From: Oscillospiraceae bacterium
Lineage (GTDB): Bacteria > Bacillota > Clostridia > Oscillospirales > Oscillospiraceae
NCBI GenBank assembly: GCA_017522015.1
Contig: JAFXAW010000012.1
Span: forward strand, 1-64,000
Direction: 5' to 3'
DNA length: 64,000 bases
This document shows positions 43,200-52,162 of the stretch, piece after piece. The position numbers were made by a program, and so were the translations under genes. The notes beneath the pieces were generated by a model that did no database searches, was not told the origin of the DNA, and saw only the letters and a program-made list of their open reading frames with translations. Position 1 is the stretch's first letter, and each line of letters begins with the position of its first letter.

Positions 43200-43232
43200 A
43201 ATATTTGCATCGGTTGCTATAAATATTTGCAT
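43200..43232. promoter_or_regulatory. Direct-repeat operator candidate of the acs operon
   Basis: The 11-mer AATATTTGCAT occurs at 43200-43210 and again at 43222-43232, exactly 22 bp (two helical turns) apart, between the -10 box and the first start codon. A related sequence, AAATATTGTCA, overlaps the promoter. Direct repeats with this spacing suit a regulator that binds in tandem. Confidence 0.5.
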
Positions 43233-43259
43233 TGGTCTCCATAACAATAGCCGGTTATC

Positions 43260-43288
43260 ATTATATAACAAATATTGTCAAAAGTCAA
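43260..43288 (-). promoter_or_regulatory. Promoter of the acs operon
   Basis: Minus-strand TTGACT (43283-43288), 17-bp spacer, TATAAT (43260-43265). Divergent from the lipid-operon promoter about 95 bp away. Confidence 0.8.
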
Positions 43289-43381
43289 AGGAAATTCGCG
43301 CGCAGATTCCACCCCCGGCAGGAAGGCAGAATCCCGGGCGCGCGGAAAGATGCGGAAGCTGTCGAAAACCAAAAAATTCTC

Positions 43382-43410
43382 TTGAAACTTGTCGGTCTAA
43401 CTGCTATATT
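43382..43410 (+). promoter_or_regulatory. Promoter of the acyl-activation/lipid operon
   Basis: TTGAAA (43382-43387), 17-bp spacer, TATATT (43405-43410). The whole 11-gene run that follows has no internal gap above about 60 bp, so this is probably the main promoter. Confidence 0.7.
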
Positions 43411-43473
43411 GATTATAAATGTGCGTCAGTGAACTACTGCGGCAAATTCCCGAAAAGGAGCGGCTTCTGCAAA

Positions 43474-45426
43474 GTGCTGAAAGACACCATAAACGGCAAA
43501 AAAACCATCCGCGAATTCGTGGACTGGAAAATCGCCCTGCTTCGCGAGACCGACCGGACAATGCGGGCCATGTTCCCGCTCATGTTCTCCGAGACGAATA
43601 ACATCATGTGCGAGAGCACGGACGGTTACCGCGTACACAAAACGACCTACGGCGAGAGCCTGCAGCGGGTTCATATCAAAACCGCGAAGCTCATTCATCT
43701 GCTCGAAGGCGTTCCGCTCGCTTCGATGGTGGGTCTGTATCTGGAAAACTCTTTGGACTGGATTGAATACTTCTGGGCCATATTGCAGGCCGGATATAAG
43801 CCGCTTCTCATGAACATGCGGCTGGACGATGCAACGCTTGACGGGGTCATCCGGGAGTTGAACGTACAGGTTGTAATCTCGCAGGAGAAAACCTTCAGCG
43901 CGCGCAACCTCCACACGGCGGACATTGCGGAAATGGCCACACCTACGGTTTCTCCGGATCCCGATGTTTTCGCGGACGAAGTGTTCCTGATGTCCTCGAA
44001 CTCCTCCAATCATCTCAAAGTTTGCGGCTACACCGGCGAGCGGTTTTACTGGCAGGTTTGCAACAGCGCGAAGATCCTGCAGATGAGCCGCTCCATTCAG
44101 AAGCATTACGAGGGAAGCCTGAAGCTTCTGACAATTCTGCCGTTTTATCACATTTTCGGCCTGGCGGCCGTATATCTCTGGTTCTGCTTTTTCTCCCGGA
44201 CGCTGGTTTTTCTTCGGGATCTCAGCCCGAAGACCATACTGAGCACCGTCAAAAAGCACAAGGTTACGCACATTTTTGCCGTTCCCGTCCTGTGGGAGCG
44301 TTTGTATCAGTCCGCGATGCAGGAAATCCGCTCGCGGGGCGAGAAGACCTATGGCAAGTTCACGCGGGGTATGCGTATTGCCGAAAAGCTCAACGCCGTT
44401 CCCCTGCTGGGAAAGTTGTTTTCCTCGCTTGCGTTCCGTGAGGTTCGGGACAACATTTTCGGGCCGAGCGTTCTGTTCATGATCAACGGCGGCGGCGCCA
44501 TCTCTGCCGAGGCAATGAAGTTCATCAACGGCATCGGCTATCATCTCGCCAACGGCTACGGTATGACGGAAATCGGCATCACCTCGGTGGAGCTCTCCGA
44601 GCGCGCGGGAAAAAGAATCCAATGCTCCGTCGGCAAGCCTTTCTCCTCGGTTGAGTACAGTCTCAACGCCGAAAACGAGCTTCTGGTTCGCGGCAATTGC
44701 CTTGCAAGCGAAATCTATCAGGACGGGGTCTGGCGCAAGCTGTCCGCAGATGAATGGTTCAACACGCACGACCTGTTCACGCAGCGGGATGGAGATTATT
44801 ACATTGACGGCAGGACAGACGATCTCATCGTCTGCAGCAACGGAGAAAATCTCAATCCCAATCTGATCGAGCCGCTTCTGGCAACGGACGGAATTGAGCA
44901 GGTCTGTCTGATTCCCGCGGAGAATGTCTCCGGCAAGGCGATCCTTCTCTGCAAGGTCAAGCGTTTTGCAAGCCGGGATGCGCTGGCGGAAAAGCGCAAG
45001 CTTCTGGCCGAACAAATCCGAACGCTCCGTCTCGACGGCGTCATCAGCGGAATCGTGTTCACCTCCACTCCCCTGCTGGAAGCGGACGATTTCAAGCTCA
45101 ACCGCAAGAAAATCCGCAGACGCTTCCAGGCCGGCGCGTTCCGTCTGATCGACCTGAGTGCGGATGCGCGCGCGATCGAGCAGGAAGATCAGGAGCTGGC
45201 AGAGGAAGTGGTGCAGATCTTTGCCGCGGCGCTGAGCCGTTCCGCGGAAGGAATCACCCCTGACATGGACTTTTTCCTTGATCTTGGCGGCAGCAGTCTG
45301 GACTACTTTGCGGCTATGACGAATATACAAAGCGAGTATGGAGTGCCTTTCCTGGCTGCCGACGGCACCGGCGCTGTGACGGTGCGTGAGATTGTGACTT
45401 ACATCAAAAGCAAAGCGCAGCTTTGA
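43474..45426 (+). CDS. Acyl-adenylating enzyme with fused acyl/peptidyl carrier domain
   Basis: About 650 aa. An AMP-binding fold with motifs NGYGMTEIG (near 360), YIDGRTDDLIVCSNGENLNP (near 445) and the lysine motif FKLNRKKIRRRF (near 545), then a carrier domain at about 570-650 whose phosphopantetheine Ser is in DLGGSSLDYF. The ATP P-loop is aberrant: MSSNSSNHLK in place of TSGTTGxPK, retaining the Lys. The start is uncertain: GTG 43474 with AAGGAG 13 bases upstream is used; the first ATG is at 43561. As first gene of the operon it may load an acyl group on its own carrier. Confidence 0.85.
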   Translation: MLKDTINGKKTIREFVDWKIALLRETDRTMRAMFPLMFSETNNIMCESTDGYRVHKTTYGESLQRVHIKTAKLIHLLEGVPLASMVGLYLENSLDWIEYFWAILQAGYKPLLMNMRLDDATLDGVIRELNVQVVISQEKTFSARNLHTADIAEMATPTVSPDPDVFADEVFLMSSNSSNHLKVCGYTGERFYWQVCNSAKILQMSRSIQKHYEGSLKLLTILPFYHIFGLAAVYLWFCFFSRTLVFLRDLSPKTILSTVKKHKVTHIFAVPVLWERLYQSAMQEIRSRGEKTYGKFTRGMRIAEKLNAVPLLGKLFSSLAFREVRDNIFGPSVLFMINGGGAISAEAMKFINGIGYHLANGYGMTEIGITSVELSERAGKRIQCSVGKPFSSVEYSLNAENELLVRGNCLASEIYQDGVWRKLSADEWFNTHDLFTQRDGDYYIDGRTDDLIVCSNGENLNPNLIEPLLATDGIEQVCLIPAENVSGKAILLCKVKRFASRDALAEKRKLLAEQIRTLRLDGVISGIVFTSTPLLEADDFKLNRKKIRRRFQAGAFRLIDLSADARAIEQEDQELAEEVVQIFAAALSRSAEGITPDMDFFLDLGGSSLDYFAAMTNIQSEYGVPFLAADGTGAVTVREIVTYIKSKAQL

Positions 45427-45486
45427 TCGCCCGGGTGGTCGGAAAGCTGCGATACCAAATTTTTAATTATCAGCGAGGATAGTATC

Positions 45487-46449
45487 ATGGACAAGAAATT
45501 TATTATTCTTTGCGACGGGTCCTGTGACCTGACCCGTGAACTCCGCGAAAAATATGACATTGAGTACATGGCCGGAGTCTTCTCCTATCCGGACGGAACC
45601 GAGGAAGTCGGGTTTCTGGACTGGGCGGACTGTCAGCACATCCCGAACTGCACTTCCGAGATTTTTTATGACCTGCTCAAAAAGAATCCGACCGGTTTCA
45701 AAACCGCGCCGGTTTCCCCGCAGGCCTGCTACCGCGAGATTGAGAAATATGTCAAGCAGGGCTACGGTGTCATGACGCTGTCGCTTTCTCAGGCTCTTTC
45801 CGGCGCCTACAGTTTTGTTCTGATGGCGAAACAGGATATTGAGAAGAATTACCCGGATGCGGAGGTTTACTGCATTGACTCCCGGCGCTACGCCTGCGCA
45901 ATCGGCCTGCTGGCCATTCATGCCTCTATGCTCCGCAGCGAGGGCAAGAGCCTGAAGGAAACCGTGGATTACATCGAGGCGAACAAAATCCGCTTCCACC
46001 AGGCCGGCTGGGTAGATGATCTTTCCTATCTGGCCAAGCAGGGCCGTCTGACCAACTCCAAGGCCTTTTTCGGCTCGCTGATCGGCCTTAAACCCATCGG
46101 GGAGCTGGACAGCAACGGCCTGACAACGGTTATCGCCAAAGTCAAGGGTGAAAAGCTGGCCTTCAAGGTTCTTCTGTCCTATATGGAACTGGTGGGTGAG
46201 GATCTGGGCAATCAGGTCATCGTCATCTCCCAGTCAAGCCGGAGAAAGCAGGCAGAAACCTATAAGCGCATGATTGAAGAGCGCTTCCATCCGAAGGCGG
46301 TCTATATCAGCGATGTATTCCCGCTCACCGGCGTGAACATTGGCCCCGGCCTGATGGCGGCTTACTTTGTGGGCAAGCCCATTTCTGAGGGTCTTGTGGC
46401 CGAAACCGAGGCCATCAACAAAGCGATCGAACTCAGCACCAAGGAGTAA
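45487..46449 (+). CDS. DegV family (FakB-type) fatty-acid-binding protein
   Basis: 320 aa. N-terminal DegV domain with LCDGSCDLTRELREKYDIEY, the ligand Ser/Thr region FKTAPVSPQACYREIE near residue 75 and TLSLSQALSGAYSF near 98; the C-terminal domain has VDDLSYLAKQGRLTNSKAFFG. FakB proteins hold a fatty acid for phosphorylation by FakA. The FakA-like gene lies two genes downstream, so the two likely form a fatty acid kinase here. Confidence 0.92.
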   Translation: MDKKFIILCDGSCDLTRELREKYDIEYMAGVFSYPDGTEEVGFLDWADCQHIPNCTSEIFYDLLKKNPTGFKTAPVSPQACYREIEKYVKQGYGVMTLSLSQALSGAYSFVLMAKQDIEKNYPDAEVYCIDSRRYACAIGLLAIHASMLRSEGKSLKETVDYIEANKIRFHQAGWVDDLSYLAKQGRLTNSKAFFGSLIGLKPIGELDSNGLTTVIAKVKGEKLAFKVLLSYMELVGEDLGNQVIVISQSSRRKQAETYKRMIEERFHPKAVYISDVFPLTGVNIGPGLMAAYFVGKPISEGLVAETEAINKAIELSTKE

Positions 46450-46505
46450 ACAAAAATTTCAGAGCGAAACCGAAATCACAAAGAAACACGAAAAAGGTGA
46501 TGTTG

Positions 46506-47870
46506 ATGCGGATTATTCGATCAAAATGGAAACTGTTTTTTTACGGCATGGGCGCCATGGGCGTCAACATGCTCAATCTCATCGTCGGCTCTTACCTTTG
46601 CGACGCGCTTATGACCGAGGGCTTCGCAACGGAGGTGGAATACTGGACGTATTCCAACACCACTCTGGTCGTGGCGGGAATTTGGTCTGTGTTAATCATG
46701 CTCTCCAAAATTCTGGACGGTTTGATTGACATTCCGCTTGCATCTTTTGCGGACAACCTCAAGTCCAAATGGGGCAGACGCCGTCCGGCCCTTGTGCTCG
46801 GTCTGATCCCGATGATCCTGGCCTATATCGGCTTTCTCAATCCCATCGCGGGGCCGGTCAAAAGCCTTGTCAACACCATTTGGTGCGGTGTGATGCTCTG
46901 CATTTTCTATTCGTTCTACACGCTTACCATGGGCACCTATTACGCCACGTTCTCCGAGATCGTGGATAATGACGGTGACCGTCTATCCCTTTCCAACTTC
47001 AAAACCGTTTTTGACATTGTTTACTACGTGATGGGTTATGCACTCATCCCGCTGATGATCTCTGCGCGCATCAACATCCGGATCGTCGGCTACATTTTCC
47101 TGCCGCTGGTTCTGCTGATGCTCATCCCGATTTCCCTCATCAAAGAACCCTCGTCCCTGGACAAGGACCGCAATGATGCACAGAAAAAAGAAATTCACGT
47201 GGGCATGGTGCAGTCCTTCAAATACTGCATTGCCAACAAGTCTTTTGTGATTTGGATGGTAATTTACTGTTTCCTGCAGTTCGGCCTGCAAATTTACATC
47301 ACCGGTCAGAACGTATACTATTCCGGCATCATGAATCTTCAGGGTTTTCAGATGACGATTCTGATGGCATGTGTCTATGCGCCGGTTCCGTTCACCCTGA
47401 TTTTGTATAACCGCATCGTCCGAAAGCGCGGCCTGCGGACAGGTTATCTGTTTTCTCTGTCCGCTTTCATCGTCGCCATGGTCTTCATGCTGATTTGCCG
47501 GGCCGATATTCTGAAAGACGTTACACTCCGGCTCGTTGTTGCCGCAATCGGATCGGTCATTTCATCCTTCGGCATCGGATGCTTTTTCTCCATCAACTAC
47601 ACGGTCCCCTCTTCGCTCGCGGATGCAGAATATCGGCAAACCGGCATCACACATCCGACCATGTTCTTTGCCGTGCAGGGGCTGTCCTCCGCAATCGCCA
47701 CGGCGATTGCAACGGGACCTGTGTGGGTAAATCTTAAAGGCGCCGGACTCACCTGGCTGCTGCCGGTTGTTGCCATTGCCGGAACGGCTGCGTCTTTCGG
47801 CCTTACGTTCCTGCTCCCGAAGGAACTCGGCATGATCGGAAAAACACCGGATAAGGACCAAGCCGGATAA
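46506..47870 (+). CDS. MFS transporter of the GPH/MFS_2 (MelB-like) type
   Basis: 454 aa with about 12 membrane helices. The loop after TM2, KILDGLIDIPLASFADNLKS with KWGRRRPALVLG, has the D...P..G/SxxxD..KSKWGRRRP pattern of the glycoside-pentoside-hexuronide:cation symporters, a group that also contains the lysolipid transporter Mfsd2a. The ATG at 46506 is favoured (AAGGTGA 6 bases upstream) over GTG 46497. Embedded between FakB and FakA genes, so a lipid, lysolipid or acyl product is a better guess for its cargo than a sugar; inferred from context only. Confidence 0.9.
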   Translation: MRIIRSKWKLFFYGMGAMGVNMLNLIVGSYLCDALMTEGFATEVEYWTYSNTTLVVAGIWSVLIMLSKILDGLIDIPLASFADNLKSKWGRRRPALVLGLIPMILAYIGFLNPIAGPVKSLVNTIWCGVMLCIFYSFYTLTMGTYYATFSEIVDNDGDRLSLSNFKTVFDIVYYVMGYALIPLMISARINIRIVGYIFLPLVLLMLIPISLIKEPSSLDKDRNDAQKKEIHVGMVQSFKYCIANKSFVIWMVIYCFLQFGLQIYITGQNVYYSGIMNLQGFQMTILMACVYAPVPFTLILYNRIVRKRGLRTGYLFSLSAFIVAMVFMLICRADILKDVTLRLVVAAIGSVISSFGIGCFFSINYTVPSSLADAEYRQTGITHPTMFFAVQGLSSAIATAIATGPVWVNLKGAGLTWLLPVVAIAGTAASFGLTFLLPKELGMIGKTPDKDQAG

Positions 47871-47905
47871 AAACTACAATCAACTGCAAGGATACGATTT
47901 GAGAT

Positions 47906-49525
47906 ATGGAACATTTCTGCATTGACGGCATTGTTTTTGAGCAGATGCTCTGGAACGGGCTGAAAAATCTGAAACTCTGCGAACACGAGATCAACGACAT
48001 GAACGTGTTTCCCGTCCCGGACGGGGACACGGGCACCAACATGTGCAGCACGCTGGAATACGGCCTGCGGCTGGCGGAGCCGTACGCGGAGCTCGGGGGC
48101 TACCTCGCTTCGTTTGAAAACAGCGTTCTTCTTGGCGCGCGCGGCAATTCCGGCGTCATCCTGTCCCAGATCTTCAAGGGCATCAGCGCAGCGCTCACGG
48201 GCACGGCGGAAGCCGGCGTTCCGGAGCTTACCGAGGCCTTTACAAGCGGCTACAAAACCGCATACGGTGCCGTTTTCAATCCGGTCGAAGGCACGATTCT
48301 GACCGTCGTGCGGGAGGGCATCGAGTGTGCGAAAGCGCAGCTGACGTCCGGCGTCTCCGTGGAGGAGCTGCTGCGTCTGTACATCGCGGAGATGCACGCT
48401 TCCCTGCTCCGCACGCCTGCCCTGCTGCCCGTTCTCAAAAGTGCCGGTCTGGTGGACAGCGGCGCGCTCGGCTACATCCGGGTTCTGGAAGGCATGCTCA
48501 TGGCGCTGCGCGGGGAACTGCTGCTTTTGGACGAAACGGCAGATACCCCGGCCGAGCAATCCATTGACGAGGCTGCTTTCACCGCCGACTCTTCGTTTGG
48601 CTATGGCTATTGCCTGGAATTCCTGCTCCAGCTGATGAACAGCCGCACCGATGTGCAGAGTTTTGATGTGGACGACTACACCCGGCAAATCACGCCTTTG
48701 GGCGATTCTTTGATCGTCACCCAGGTGAAAGACCGGATCAAGGTTCATATTCACACGTTTGAGCCCGAGCAGGTCATGCAGCTCAGCCGCAAATACGGAG
48801 AGTTCCTGACCTTTAAGCTCGACAACATGCAGCTGCAGAACAACGAGTTCAACGCCGCAAAAAAGGAGCACAAGCCCCTTGCGCTGCTCGCCGTTGCGGA
48901 CGGCGAGGGCTTTGCCGAGCTATTTGAGGGCCTGGGCTGTGATCTTGTCGTCATGGGTGGAAAAACCATGAGCGTGTCGGTCGGGGAATTCATCGAGGCC
49001 TATAAGTCACTGTCTGCCGATCGCATCCTGATCCTGCCGAATGACAAAAACATTGCCCGCACGGCAAAGCAGGCCGCGCAGGTGTACGGCGGGGAGAACC
49101 TGGAATTTCTCGACACGGAAAACATGGTGCAGGGATATTTTTCTCTGGCCTCCGACATGCCCTACGATAACATTGATGAACGCATCGCCCTCATGCGCCA
49201 GGGCTGTCGCGGCGTGGATGTGATCGAGATCTGCCGCTCCACGCGCGACGTCGTGTATAACGGCGTTGAATGCCGCGTCGGAAAGATCGTTACCCTCCTC
49301 AACGGGGATGTGAAGCTCTGCAGTGACGATGTGTTTCCCGCAGTCAGCTACGCGCTGGAAAACACAGATGCCAACACGCGCGACACCGTCGTTGTCTTTA
49401 CCGGCAAGGATTTTGCGGATAGTGACGCGCTGGAGTCCATGCTCGCGGAGCAGTTCCCCGATGTGGAGCTCCTGCTGATCTACGGTGGACAAAGCACAAG
49501 CGAACTGATAATCGGAGTGATCTGA
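47906..49525 (+). CDS. FakA-like fatty acid kinase (DhaL + DegV-linked C-terminal domain)
   Basis: 539 aa. N-terminal DhaL (Dak2) kinase domain with the Mg-ATP Asp motif NVFPVPDGDTGTNM near residue 32, GARGNSGVILSQIFKG near 78 and SAGLVDSGALGYI near 180; a central domain and a C-terminal region (RILILPNDKNIARTAKQAAQ, VLIYGGQSTSELIIGVI-like end) follow as in FakA. It phosphorylates FakB-bound fatty acid to acyl phosphate, a donor for phospholipid synthesis. It is slightly shorter than but collinear with the usual 550-aa enzyme. Confidence 0.92.
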   Translation: MEHFCIDGIVFEQMLWNGLKNLKLCEHEINDMNVFPVPDGDTGTNMCSTLEYGLRLAEPYAELGGYLASFENSVLLGARGNSGVILSQIFKGISAALTGTAEAGVPELTEAFTSGYKTAYGAVFNPVEGTILTVVREGIECAKAQLTSGVSVEELLRLYIAEMHASLLRTPALLPVLKSAGLVDSGALGYIRVLEGMLMALRGELLLLDETADTPAEQSIDEAAFTADSSFGYGYCLEFLLQLMNSRTDVQSFDVDDYTRQITPLGDSLIVTQVKDRIKVHIHTFEPEQVMQLSRKYGEFLTFKLDNMQLQNNEFNAAKKEHKPLALLAVADGEGFAELFEGLGCDLVVMGGKTMSVSVGEFIEAYKSLSADRILILPNDKNIARTAKQAAQVYGGENLEFLDTENMVQGYFSLASDMPYDNIDERIALMRQGCRGVDVIEICRSTRDVVYNGVECRVGKIVTLLNGDVKLCSDDVFPAVSYALENTDANTRDTVVVFTGKDFADSDALESMLAEQFPDVELLLIYGGQSTSELIIGVI

Positions 49526-49528
49526 ATC

Positions 49529-50512
49529 ATGGAAATCGTCTTATGGGTCATCGTAGGCCTATTGGCCGCGCCGCTGCTGTTCTATTTTTTCCCGACATTT
49601 TTGGTGTCCTCGGTCCTGTACCACCGGACACTGGTGCGCGAATCGGCAGAAAGCTGGGGCCGGGTGTGCAGCGAGCCGGAGGACGCCGAGACAATGGATA
49701 TGTTCCAACGGGGTCTCGCCTGGCGGGATGCGCATATTTCTTTTAAGAAAGATGTACATATTGTCAGTGAGAAACTCAATCTTTGGGGCGAGTATTTCGA
49801 TTTTGGCTATGACAAGGCCGTGATCATCATCCCCGGGCGGATGGAAAGCTGCTTCTACTCCCTGTATTATGCAGCGCCGTACAGAGACGCCGGCTACAAC
49901 GTGCTGACGATTGACAGCCGTGCGCACGGACTTTCTGACGGGAAGCGCAGCGGCATCGGACTTCGGGAATACCGTGACGTGATCGAATGGGGGAAATTCC
50001 TCACAGAAACACACGGCGTGAAAGAGATCGTGCTGCACGGCATGTGCATTGGCGCTGCCACGGCGCTCTATGCCCTGAATGCAGCGGATGTTCCCGAAAA
50101 CTTCACGGCCATCATCGCAGACGGCATGTATTCCACCTTTGCTGAGTCCTACAGGCGGCATATCGTGGAGCGCGGGCATTCGGCTTTTCCGTTCCTTTGG
50201 GAAGTTATGCTGATCGAGCGGATTCTGGTCGGTGTCGATGCGATGCGAAACGGCCCGATGTACTGCATCGATCAGCTCAAAAAACCGATCCTTTTCCTGT
50301 ATACAAAAGAGGACAAATATGCATCTCCCGAAATTGCGGAGATGCTTTACGGCAAATGCGTCGCGCCGAAGAGACTTGTCTGGTTTGAGAAGGGCAAGCA
50401 CTCGCGCATCCGCATCAATGCCGAAGAAGCATATGACGATGCCATAACGGCATTTCTTGCGGAAAAGGCTCTGCTGCAGCCGGAAACAGCCGCGGTGAAT
50501 TCAGAAAGATAA
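49529..50512 (+). CDS. Membrane-anchored alpha/beta hydrolase with Cys nucleophile
   Basis: 327 aa. The N-terminal helix MEIVLWVIVGLLAAPLLFYF is a signal anchor. The fold shows VIIIPGRMESCFYS, LTIDSRAHGLSDGKRSGI, the nucleophile elbow HGMCIGAATAL (near residue 173) and ILFLYTKEDKYASPE. The nucleophile is Cys where most relatives have Ser (GxSxG). Cys variants often act as acyltransferases or lactone hydrolases. The last His is probably in KGKHSRI near 292. Starts 3 bases after the FakA stop. Confidence 0.9.
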   Translation: MEIVLWVIVGLLAAPLLFYFFPTFLVSSVLYHRTLVRESAESWGRVCSEPEDAETMDMFQRGLAWRDAHISFKKDVHIVSEKLNLWGEYFDFGYDKAVIIIPGRMESCFYSLYYAAPYRDAGYNVLTIDSRAHGLSDGKRSGIGLREYRDVIEWGKFLTETHGVKEIVLHGMCIGAATALYALNAADVPENFTAIIADGMYSTFAESYRRHIVERGHSAFPFLWEVMLIERILVGVDAMRNGPMYCIDQLKKPILFLYTKEDKYASPEIAEMLYGKCVAPKRLVWFEKGKHSRIRINAEEAYDDAITAFLAEKALLQPETAAVNSER

Positions 50513-50525
50513 GAGGCGTTTGACA

Positions 50526-51455
50526 TTGCGAAAATCAAAAAAAGTCTACTCGGGGCTTGACAGTTTGCCGCACGGCATGGCATCGACCGAGATCACGCCC
50601 GGTTGTATTGCCTTGGAGGGCGGCGCGCTGCGCGGTATCTACACCTCCGGTGTGCTGGATGCCCTTATGGAAGCCGGCATTAACTTCCAGTGCACAGTCG
50701 GCATTTCCGCAGGCGCACTCACCGGAATCAACTACGTCTCCGGCCAGATAGGCCGCAGCGCCGCGACAAGCCTCCGCTATGCGCGCGACACGAGATTCAT
50801 GGGCCCCAAGGCCTATCGACGCAACAAATGCATCGTCGGCTTCGATTTCATATACAACGAGATCACCAGGGAATACCCCCTCGATGAAAAGCGGTTTTTT
50901 GACCCGGCGCGCCGTTTTGTTGCCGTTGCAACGAACTGCCGGACGGGCGAGCCCACATACTTTGACCGCGACAGCTGTTCGGACATTTTTCAGGCCGTGA
51001 AGGCCTCCTCCTCCATCCCCTACGCCTCGAAGATGACTATGATCGACGGCGATCCCTATCTGGATGGCGGCTGCTCCGTCAAAGTTCCGTACGCCTGGGC
51101 GCTGGAACAGGGCTATGAAAAAGTCGTCGTGATCCGCACGCTGACTGCGGACTATCGCAACCGCGTCACGCCCCGCATGTATACCGACAAGGTGCCGCTG
51201 CTGATGGGCCTGTTTTACAAAAAATATCCGGAGTTTCTTCGCAAGCTTATGGCTACCGAACCGCGTGGCAACGCAGAGTTTGAAGAGATGCAGCGTCTGC
51301 ATGACGAAGGCAGGCTGTTTATGATCTGCCCGTCCAGAGACCTTGGGTTCGACATGGTCATGCGGGATATGGAAAAGCTCGGCTCCATTTATTATCTCGG
51401 CTATGAGGACGGAAAGGCCGCCATAGAGCCTTTGCGCGCCTACCTCGCCAAATGA
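50526..51455 (+). CDS. Patatin-like phospholipase
   Basis: 309 aa. Oxyanion loop EGGALRGIYTSGVLDALMEA near residue 32, nucleophile GISAGALTG (Ser near 60) and catalytic Asp in DGDPYLDGGCSVKVP (DGG near 176). Patatins release fatty acids from phospholipids or lipids. The TTG at 50526 is 9 bases after AGAGG; another TTG at 50520 is too close. No signal peptide, so it acts at the inner leaflet or in the cytosol, supplying free fatty acid or lysolipid to its neighbours. Confidence 0.92.
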   Translation: MRKSKKVYSGLDSLPHGMASTEITPGCIALEGGALRGIYTSGVLDALMEAGINFQCTVGISAGALTGINYVSGQIGRSAATSLRYARDTRFMGPKAYRRNKCIVGFDFIYNEITREYPLDEKRFFDPARRFVAVATNCRTGEPTYFDRDSCSDIFQAVKASSSIPYASKMTMIDGDPYLDGGCSVKVPYAWALEQGYEKVVVIRTLTADYRNRVTPRMYTDKVPLLMGLFYKKYPEFLRKLMATEPRGNAEFEEMQRLHDEGRLFMICPSRDLGFDMVMRDMEKLGSIYYLGYEDGKAAIEPLRAYLAK

Positions 51456-51480
51456 GCAAATCCCCCTGTGAAGGGAGAGA

Positions 51481-52152
51481 ATGAGGATGAAATTTGCCTT
51501 TCTCAGCAAGGCGTTTATGGGCTTTGTGCGCATAACCGGCCTTATTCCCTACGCGCTGTGTTTCAAAACGAAGGTTCACTGCGCGAACGGAAACCGCGCG
51601 CTGCGTCATCCTAAGGGCAGCGCCATCATCATTTCCAACCACACCTCCGTGTTTGACTACGCGGTGCTGTTGTTTACCTTTCCCCTGCGGTATATCCGCT
51701 GTCAGATCGCGGAGCTGATGTTCCGCAAGCCGGTGATCGGGCCTTTCCTGCGCGCGATGGGCGGCATCTACGTCAATCGGGACAGTTTTGATTTCTCCTT
51801 TGTGGAGGAATCGCTGGAGATTCTGGATAACGGCGGCGTTCTGGCTGTCTTTCCGGAAAGCCGCATCCCACTGAAGGGTGAAGCGCTGCCCCTGCCGTTC
51901 AAGCAGAGCACCACGCTGATCGCCGCGCGCAGCCGCGCTCCCATCTTTCTGGTGTATACCGATGGCAGCTATTTCAAAAAGAAGCGGGCGCATGTCCTGC
52001 TGGACGGCCCGGTATATGTGCAGGATTTTTGGGACGATACGAAAAGTGAAAAAGAAAACCTTGCCGCCGTCACGGAATCGCTCCGGCAGAAGATTGCGGA
52101 GATGGGGCAGGAGCTTGAAAGCCTGAAAGCAGAGAAGAAGAAAGAAAAGTGA
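51481..52152 (+). CDS. PlsC-type acyltransferase 1
   Basis: 223 aa. Block I NHTSVFDYAV (HX4D), block III FPESR (usually FPEGTRS) and IFLVYTD near 160; an N-terminal amphipathic/membrane segment AFMGFVRITGLIPYALC. It acylates a glycerophospholipid-type hydroxyl from acyl-ACP/CoA. The start may be 51481 or 51487, both after AAGGGAG. The tail is Lys/Glu-rich. Confidence 0.92.
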   Translation: MRMKFAFLSKAFMGFVRITGLIPYALCFKTKVHCANGNRALRHPKGSAIIISNHTSVFDYAVLLFTFPLRYIRCQIAELMFRKPVIGPFLRAMGGIYVNRDSFDFSFVEESLEILDNGGVLAVFPESRIPLKGEALPLPFKQSTTLIAARSRAPIFLVYTDGSYFKKKRAHVLLDGPVYVQDFWDDTKSEKENLAAVTESLRQKIAEMGQELESLKAEKKKEK

Positions 52153-52162
52153 GCGCTGTTAA

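Noticed and set aside
42865..43473. N-terminal extension of the first adenylating enzyme in the lipid operon
   Set aside because: It overlaps the His-rich and 75-aa genes, the acs promoter and the lipid promoter; the region between is regulatory.
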